Part shown: positions 59,822 to 64,000 of the stretch, piece by piece
How the letters are laid out: each line of letters begins with the position of its first letter
Numbering within the stretch: position 1 is the stretch's first letter
Translations under genes and position numbers: made by a program
Origin: Nocardioides pini
GTDB taxonomy: Bacteria; Actinomycetota; Actinomycetes; Propionibacteriales; Nocardioidaceae
Direction: 5' to 3'
Assembly: GCF_026712185.1 (NCBI RefSeq)
Contig: NZ_JAPPUX010000001.1
Location: forward strand, 992,001 to 1,056,000
Length of the DNA: 64,000 nucleotides
Notes under the pieces: generated by a model
Databases searched by the model: none
What the model was told of the DNA's origin: nothing
The model's input: only the letters and a program-made list of their open reading frames with translations

Positions 59822-61141
59822 ATGGCCGCCACCTCTGCCACCTCCTCAGCGCGCTCGTCGGCGAGCCCGCCCCCGAACCCGACCCCGATCTCGCTGATCA
59901 CGCCCGACCCCGGCATGGACGAGGCCCGTCGCCGCGGGCTGCGCCGGATGCGGACCGTGGCCGTCGGCCTCCTGCTGCTCGCTGCGTGCGTGTACGTCGC
60001 CACGCTGGGCCGCGACGGGTTCTGGGGGTTCGTCAACGCGGGCGCCGAGGCGTCGATGGTCGGCGCGATCGCCGACTGGTTCGCGGTGACCGCGCTGTTC
60101 AAGCACCCGCTGGGCCTGCCGATCCCGCACACCGCGCTGGTGCCCAAGCGCAAGGACGAGCTGGGCAAGGGGCTCGAGGAGTTCGTGGGGGAGAACTTCC
60201 TGCAGGAGGACATCATCCGCGAGCGGGTGGCCGCGGCGACCATCTCCGCCCGCGTCGGCGCCTGGCTGGGTGAGCCGGCCCACGCCCGCCGCGTGGTCGA
60301 CGAGGTGGCCGAGGTGGCCGTGATCGCGCTCGGCAAGGTGCGCGACGACCACGTCGCCGACCTGGTCACGCACGCGCTCGTGCCGCGGTTCCGCGAGGAG
60401 CCGATCTCGCCCCTGCTCGGGACGACCTTGATGGAGGTCCTGCGCGACGACCTGCACCACGGCCTGGTCGACCTCGCGGTCGACGAGCTGCACAGCTGGC
60501 TGCGCGACAACCCCGAGACGTTCACCCGGGTGCTGGAGGAGCGGGCACCGTGGTGGGCGCCGCCGAAGCTCAACGACGCCGTCACCTCGCGGCTCCACGT
60601 GCAGGCCCTGGCGTGGCTCGCGGACATCCGCGACGACCCCCACCACAGCGCCCGCGAGGCCCTCGACTCGATGCTGGGGCAGCTCGCCCACGACCTGCTC
60701 AACGACCAGGAGACGGTCCGTCGCACGGAGGCGCTCAAGGAGCGGCTGCTGGAGCACCCGCAGGTCGTCACCACGGCGATCTCGCTGTGGAAGGCGATGC
60801 GCTCGGCGCTGCTCGGCTCGATCCGCGACCCCGACGGAGCGGTGCGCCAGCGCCTGCTGGTCGAGCTCAGCTCGTTCGCGGAGCGCCTGCGCGAGGACGC
60901 CACGCTGCGCGAGCGCCTCGACCGCATGGCCGCGGACCTCACCGTCTTCGCGGTCGAGCGCTACGGCGCCGAGGTCACCACCGTGATCACCTCGACCATC
61001 GAGCGCTGGGACGGCAAGGAGGCGGCTCGCCGCATCGAGCTCCACGTGGGCCGCGACCTGCAGTTCATCCGGATCAACGGCACGATCGTCGGCGGCCTGG
61101 TGGGCGTGCTGATCCACGCCATCAGCCTCCTGGTCGGGTGA
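59822..61141 (+). CDS. DUF445 domain-containing protein
   Basis: 439 residues. One helix near the N-terminus (MRTVAVGLLLLAACVYVATL), then GAEASMVGAIADWFAVTALF and KHPLGLPIPHTALVPKRKDE, the DUF445 (YheB/YjiN-like) signature, a long helical middle, and a final helix INGTIVGGLVGVLIHAISLL. Likely a membrane-anchored protein of unknown function. ATG 59822 follows GGGGGAGG at 9 nt; ATG 59813 has no room for a ribosome site. Convergent with the PLD gene. Confidence 0.85.
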   Translation: MAATSATSSARSSASPPPNPTPISLITPDPGMDEARRRGLRRMRTVAVGLLLLAACVYVATLGRDGFWGFVNAGAEASMVGAIADWFAVTALFKHPLGLPIPHTALVPKRKDELGKGLEEFVGENFLQEDIIRERVAAATISARVGAWLGEPAHARRVVDEVAEVAVIALGKVRDDHVADLVTHALVPRFREEPISPLLGTTLMEVLRDDLHHGLVDLAVDELHSWLRDNPETFTRVLEERAPWWAPPKLNDAVTSRLHVQALAWLADIRDDPHHSAREALDSMLGQLAHDLLNDQETVRRTEALKERLLEHPQVVTTAISLWKAMRSALLGSIRDPDGAVRQRLLVELSSFAERLREDATLRERLDRMAADLTVFAVERYGAEVTTVITSTIERWDGKEAARRIELHVGRDLQFIRINGTIVGGLVGVLIHAISLLVG

Positions 61142-61166
61142 CCGGTCCCGGACACCCGAGGACGGG

Positions 61167-61183
61167 GAGCCTGAGGCAGGCTC
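61167..61183. terminator. hairpin between DUF445 and PLD genes
   Basis: GAGCCTG-AGG-CAGGCTC: perfect 7-bp stem, 3-nt loop, 26 nt after the DUF445 stop and overlapping the PLD stop codon (61182-61184). Like 57723-57741 it lies between convergent genes. Confidence 0.45.
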
Positions 61184-62405
61184 AGGCCCGGCAGGGCTTC
61201 ATCACGGGCATGACCCGCGAGCGGCTCTGGTGCGCGCGGGCGTACGCGTCGTCGAAGTGGGCGAGGTACTGGTCGTGCAGCCACCGGTCGTCCACCACGC
61301 GCAGCATGACCTCGTCGTTGTAGAGCAGACCGCCGCAGGTGGTGTTGGAGGTGCCGGTCACGACGAGGTGCGTCACCTTCCCGCGGAACCGGGCGTGCGC
61401 GACGAGCATCTTGTCGTGGGTGAGCACGGTGCGGACCTGGCGGTCCGGGATGTCGCCGCTGGGCAGGTCCCGCTGCACCCAGTTCTCCACGGTGTCGCGC
61501 GAGGTGACGACCCGGACCCGGCAGCCCCGGTCGGACAGGCGCGCCAGCTGGGCACGTACGTCGGCGCGCTGGATGACCGCGAACATCGCCGACACGTCCC
61601 GTGCCCGGCGGGTGCAGGAGATGTCCTTCAGCGTCGAGAGCAGCAGGTCGCTGCGGTTGGGGTAGACGGCGGCCGTGACGGTCCCGTTCTTCCACACCTT
61701 GCGACGGTCGTCCCACCGCTCCCCGCCGACCGTCAGGCTCTGCGCCTCCATGCGGGAGAAGTACTCCACGCCGAAGGCGTAGAGGGCCGGGTCGTCGATC
61801 TTGATGAACGAGTTGTACTGGCGGTACTGCCGGTCCTCGAGGTTGGCCGAGGACGTCATGAACGACTGCACCCCGCCGATGTCGGTGACGTAGAACTTCA
61901 GGTGCTGCACGTCCTGGCTGTCCGGGTACGGCCCGGGCGCGCGCCACGGCAGGCAGGCGCCGTCGCAGATCGTCACGTTGCGCCGTGCCGGGTCCTGCTC
62001 CTCGAGGGTGGTGATGAGCCGGCGCCCCTGCTTGTTGAGCCGGAGGTCGTCGTCGCCGACCAGGAGCACCGTCGCGCCCCGGCGCTGGGCCGCGAGGATC
62101 GCGTCGGTCGGCGGCCTGATGTCCCAGCGGAACATCGCGATGCGGATGGTGTCGCCCGGGCCGGCGGTGTCGAAGAGCCGGCTCGGGCGGTCGAGCACCG
62201 TCGGGTCACCGGGGACCGTGGGTGGGGAGGTGAAGCACACCTCGATCCCGGCCTGCGCCTGGCAGCCGCTCTTGCCCGCCGGCTTCTCCGCGACCCCTGC
62301 CGGGCGGGCGACCGACGGGGCAGCGGGCGTGGTCGCGGCCATCAGGGGCGTCGCGAGGCAGAGCGACGCCGCGGCGAGGAGGAGGCTTCGGATGCGCACG
62401 GACAC
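61182..62405 (-). CDS. secreted phospholipase D-like domain protein
   Basis: 407 residues. Signal sequence SVRIRSLLLAAASLCLATPL, two HKD-type half-sites: VQHLKFYVTDIGGVQSFMTS and TVLTHDKMLVAHARFRGK then HLVVTGTSN. The first site has HxK without the usual Asp position, the second HDK. PLD-family hydrolases act on phosphodiesters (phospholipid or nucleic acid). GTG 62405 or 62399 may start it; a -10-like TAGGGT on this strand overlaps the divergent S4 promoter. Confidence 0.85.
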   Translation of the reverse strand: MSVRIRSLLLAAASLCLATPLMAATTPAAPSVARPAGVAEKPAGKSGCQAQAGIEVCFTSPPTVPGDPTVLDRPSRLFDTAGPGDTIRIAMFRWDIRPPTDAILAAQRRGATVLLVGDDDLRLNKQGRRLITTLEEQDPARRNVTICDGACLPWRAPGPYPDSQDVQHLKFYVTDIGGVQSFMTSSANLEDRQYRQYNSFIKIDDPALYAFGVEYFSRMEAQSLTVGGERWDDRRKVWKNGTVTAAVYPNRSDLLLSTLKDISCTRRARDVSAMFAVIQRADVRAQLARLSDRGCRVRVVTSRDTVENWVQRDLPSGDIPDRQVRTVLTHDKMLVAHARFRGKVTHLVVTGTSNTTCGGLLYNDEVMLRVVDDRWLHDQYLAHFDDAYARAHQSRSRVMPVMKPCRA

Positions 62406-62418
62406 CTACCCTAGGGAC

Positions 62419-62673
62419 ATGCCACCGACCAGCGAGCCCGTCGACGTCCCGATCCGTGACGAGTCGATCCGGCTGGGCCAGTTCCTCAAGCTCGCGAACC
62501 TCGTCGAGTCCGGTGCGGAGGCGAAGCCGGTGATCGCCGACGGGGCCGTGCAGGTCAACGGTGACGTCGAGACGCGGAGGGGCCGCCAGCTCGTCCCCGG
62601 TGACGTGGTCACGCTGGGCGGGCTGGCGGCCCGTGTCGCCACCGGGGAGGTCGAGATCGACGTCCCCTGGTGA
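62419..62673 (+). CDS. S4 RNA-binding domain protein
   Basis: 84 residues. SIRLGQFLKLANLVESGAEA, KPVIADGAVQVNGDVETRRG and RQLVPGDVVTLGG match the S4-domain (YlmH/Hsp15/RqcP-type) small RNA-binding proteins. RqcP-type members help ribosome-associated quality control; here the role is open. TACCCT lies 6 nt before the ATG, giving a leaderless arrangement, divergent with the PLD gene. Confidence 0.85.
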   Translation: MPPTSEPVDVPIRDESIRLGQFLKLANLVESGAEAKPVIADGAVQVNGDVETRRGRQLVPGDVVTLGGLAARVATGEVEIDVPW

Positions 62674-62708
62674 AGGTGGTGGCGACGGTGGGGTGAAGCG
62701 TCCCCCGA

Positions 62709-63521
62709 CTACTTCACCTCACGGGTGAGCACCCGGTAGGTGCCCACGACCAGGGGGAGCACGACCCAGACGCCGGACGCCGTCGCCAGCTGGGCCCAGT
62801 CCTGACCCGCCATCTCGCCGGCGAACAGCGGCTGGGTCACCGCGTCCAGGTTGAGCCACTTCCCGGCGTCCTGGAGCGAGGAGATGGCCATCGTGGCGAT
62901 CGACCACAGGGTCGGGAGGACCAGCACGGACACGATGGCGACCGGGGTGTTGAGGAACAGCAGCCCGAACGCGACGCCCTGCAGGACGTAGATCATCAGG
63001 GCGAGCACGAGTCCACCGCCGACCGCGGCGGTGAGGTCCCACTCGCCGGTGCCGCCGACGACGTTGGCCAGCGCCGAGGCCGCGACGGCCGCGACGAGGA
63101 CGACGGCGGCCAGGGCGAGGGCAGCGAGAGCCTTGGCGAGCACGACCCGGCCGCGGCGCGGCTCGAGGGTGAAGGTGACCAGCCCCGTGCGCTGCGTCCA
63201 CTCCGCGGTCGCGGCCATGATCCCCAGGACCGGGAGGAGCATCGCGAGCGGCAGCGTCGAGAGCTCGAGCAGGCCGCGGAACGACGCGTCCTCGGCGGGA
63301 CCCCAGATGAGGAACGCCGCCAGGATGATCGCCGCGGCGCCGGCCATCACGATGACCATCCACCGCCCGGCGCGGGTGTCGACCATCTTGCGGAGCTCGG
63401 CCTGGAAGGTCCGGGAGAACGGGACGCCGGGACTGCCCGCGAGCGCGCTCGGAGCGTGGGGGCGTACGCCGTCGGGGGTCCCGCCGACGGCCGGTGCGGT
63501 GGTGTCGGTGGGCGTGCTCAT
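62709..63521 (-). CDS. ABC-2 type transporter permease
   Basis: 270 residues with six predicted helices (WMVIVMAGAAAIILAAFLIW, LPLAMLLPVLGIMAATAEWT, LAALALAAVVLVAAVAASAL, GVAFGLLFLNTPVAIVSVLV and a C-terminal helix). The N-terminal cytosolic part (about 1-40) precedes FQAELRKMVDTRAGR, typical of ABC-2 permeases. Pairs with the ATPase gene that overlaps it by 4 nt. Exported substrate unknown. Confidence 0.85.
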   Translation of the reverse strand: MSTPTDTTAPAVGGTPDGVRPHAPSALAGSPGVPFSRTFQAELRKMVDTRAGRWMVIVMAGAAAIILAAFLIWGPAEDASFRGLLELSTLPLAMLLPVLGIMAATAEWTQRTGLVTFTLEPRRGRVVLAKALAALALAAVVLVAAVAASALANVVGGTGEWDLTAAVGGGLVLALMIYVLQGVAFGLLFLNTPVAIVSVLVLPTLWSIATMAISSLQDAGKWLNLDAVTQPLFAGEMAGQDWAQLATASGVWVVLPLVVGTYRVLTREVK

Positions 63522-64000
63522 GCTGCGTCTCCTTCACGAGAGGTGGCGGCCGTGAGGCCGAGGAACATCTCCTCCAGGCCCTCCGAGCCGCCGGAGCGCA
63601 GCTCGAGGAGGACGACGGACTCGCGGGCGGCGATCTCGCCGACCACGCGCGGCTCGGCCTCGACGACCAGGCCCGACCCGGTGCGGGAGACCGGCACGTC
63701 CGCGGCCTGGAGCAGCTGGACGAGGCGGGCGTCGTCGGTGGACGACACCGACGTGCCGCCGCGGCTGAGGAGCTCCTCCTTGGAGCCCATCGCGACGATC
63801 CGGCCTCGTCCGATCATGACGAGGTCGTCGGCGACGATCTGCACCTCGTGGAGCAGGTGGCTGGAGAGGAGCACGGTCCCGCCGCCGTCGGCGAAGCGCC
63901 GCAGCAGCCCACGCATCCAGTGGATGCCCTGCGGGTCGAGGCCGTTGGCCGGTTCGTCGAGGACGAGCACCTGCGGCTCGCCGAGGAGCGCGGCGGCGAT
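63518..64000 (-). CDS. ABC transporter ATP-binding protein, 5' part beyond window edge
   Basis: Fragment of at least 160 residues reaching the right edge. IAAALLGEPQVLVLDEPANG then LDPQGIHWMRGLLRRFADGG is Walker B and the D-loop; LLSSHLLHEVQIVADDLVMI is the H-loop. Walker A and signature motif lie outside the window. The C-terminal 60 residues form the regulatory extension of bacitracin-resistance/ABC-2-type ATPases. Energises the adjacent permease. Confidence 0.9.
   Translation of the reverse strand: MAAALLGEPQVLVLDEPANGLDPQGIHWMRGLLRRFADGGGTVLLSSHLLHEVQIVADDLVMIGRGRIVAMGSKEELLSRGGTSVSSTDDARLVQLLQAADVPVSRTGSGLVVEAEPRVVGEIAARESVVLLELRSGGSEGLEEMFLGLTAATSREGDAA

Noticed and set aside
1..64000. 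CRISPR arrays, tRNA, rRNA, insertion sequences
   Set aside because: No regularly spaced repeats, cloverleaf or transposase-like proteins were seen in either strand by eye; a tool-based search could still find a missed tRNA.

Overview
This window is a 64 kb piece of a very GC-rich actinobacterial chromosome. It looks like a soil actinobacterium of the Nocardioides/Nocardioidaceae type. Pointers are several luciferase-like oxidoreductases of F420-type families, a mycothiol-dependent maleylpyruvate isomerase-type protein, alanine/lysine-rich tails, DUF5709 and AMIN-like proteins, abundant GTG/TTG starts, and many genes that look leaderless. Genes sit on both strands in short operons. I saw no rRNA, tRNA, CRISPR array, IS element or prophage, and no gene-free stretch longer than 300 bases.

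Left part (1-16.5 kb): the 3' end of a luciferase-like oxidoreductase; small membrane proteins, one of only 52 residues; an MpaB/Lcp-type oxygenase gene broken by a one-base frameshift; an orphan two-gene pair; a VOC/MarR/maleylpyruvate isomerase group with a perfect operator palindrome; a secreted phosphodiesterase; and a leftward operon of membrane protein, glutamate decarboxylase and ClC chloride transporter, followed by an orphan PAS sensor. A secreted M28 peptidase, an EamA exporter with a divergent LysR regulator, and an alpha/beta hydrolase follow.

Middle part (16.5-34.5 kb): a histone-tail-like Lys/Ala protein; a four-gene overlapping envelope operon (acidic peptide, hydrophilic anchor protein, holin-like protein, DUF3618 protein); a fatty acid desaturase; a YbdK-type carboxylate-amine ligase; and a two-domain FAD/NAD(P)-binding + TTC38-like repeat protein with a coupled 47-residue membrane peptide. 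Next are single metabolic genes: GNAT, Asp/Glu racemase, aminoglycoside-phosphotransferase-like kinase, ACC deaminase, CDF metal transporter, LLM oxidoreductases, SDRs and a DUF305 protein.

Right part (34.5-64 kb): a phenylacetate degradation cluster (paaZ divergent from paaABCDE-paaI, then a TetR regulator and paaK), interrupted by an AMIN/GerMN-like secreted protein. After it come a SNF2 helicase, DUF5709, an isoprenylcysteine methyltransferase-like protein, DUF1254/1214, an alcohol dehydrogenase, DUF6325-SHOCT and a sulfatase. A tightly overlapping operon of acyl-CoA dehydrogenase, SDR, phosphotransferase, phosphatase and SDR follows, controlled by a divergent TetR gene with a perfect 21-bp operator. 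Its kinase plus acyl-CoA dehydrogenase pairing recalls 4-hydroxyacyl-CoA catabolism (levulinate-type pathway). The window closes with a metalloprotease, a TagD-like nucleotidyltransferase, DUF445, a phospholipase D-like protein, an S4 protein and an ABC-2 exporter cut by the right edge.

The most interesting items are the FAD/NAD(P)-TTC38 fusion with its coupled micro-protein, the kinase/acyl-CoA dehydrogenase operon, the gadB-clc acid-response pair, a REP-like repeat that supplies the start of paaD, and a recurrent -10/5-8 nt/start arrangement suggesting widespread leaderless transcripts.
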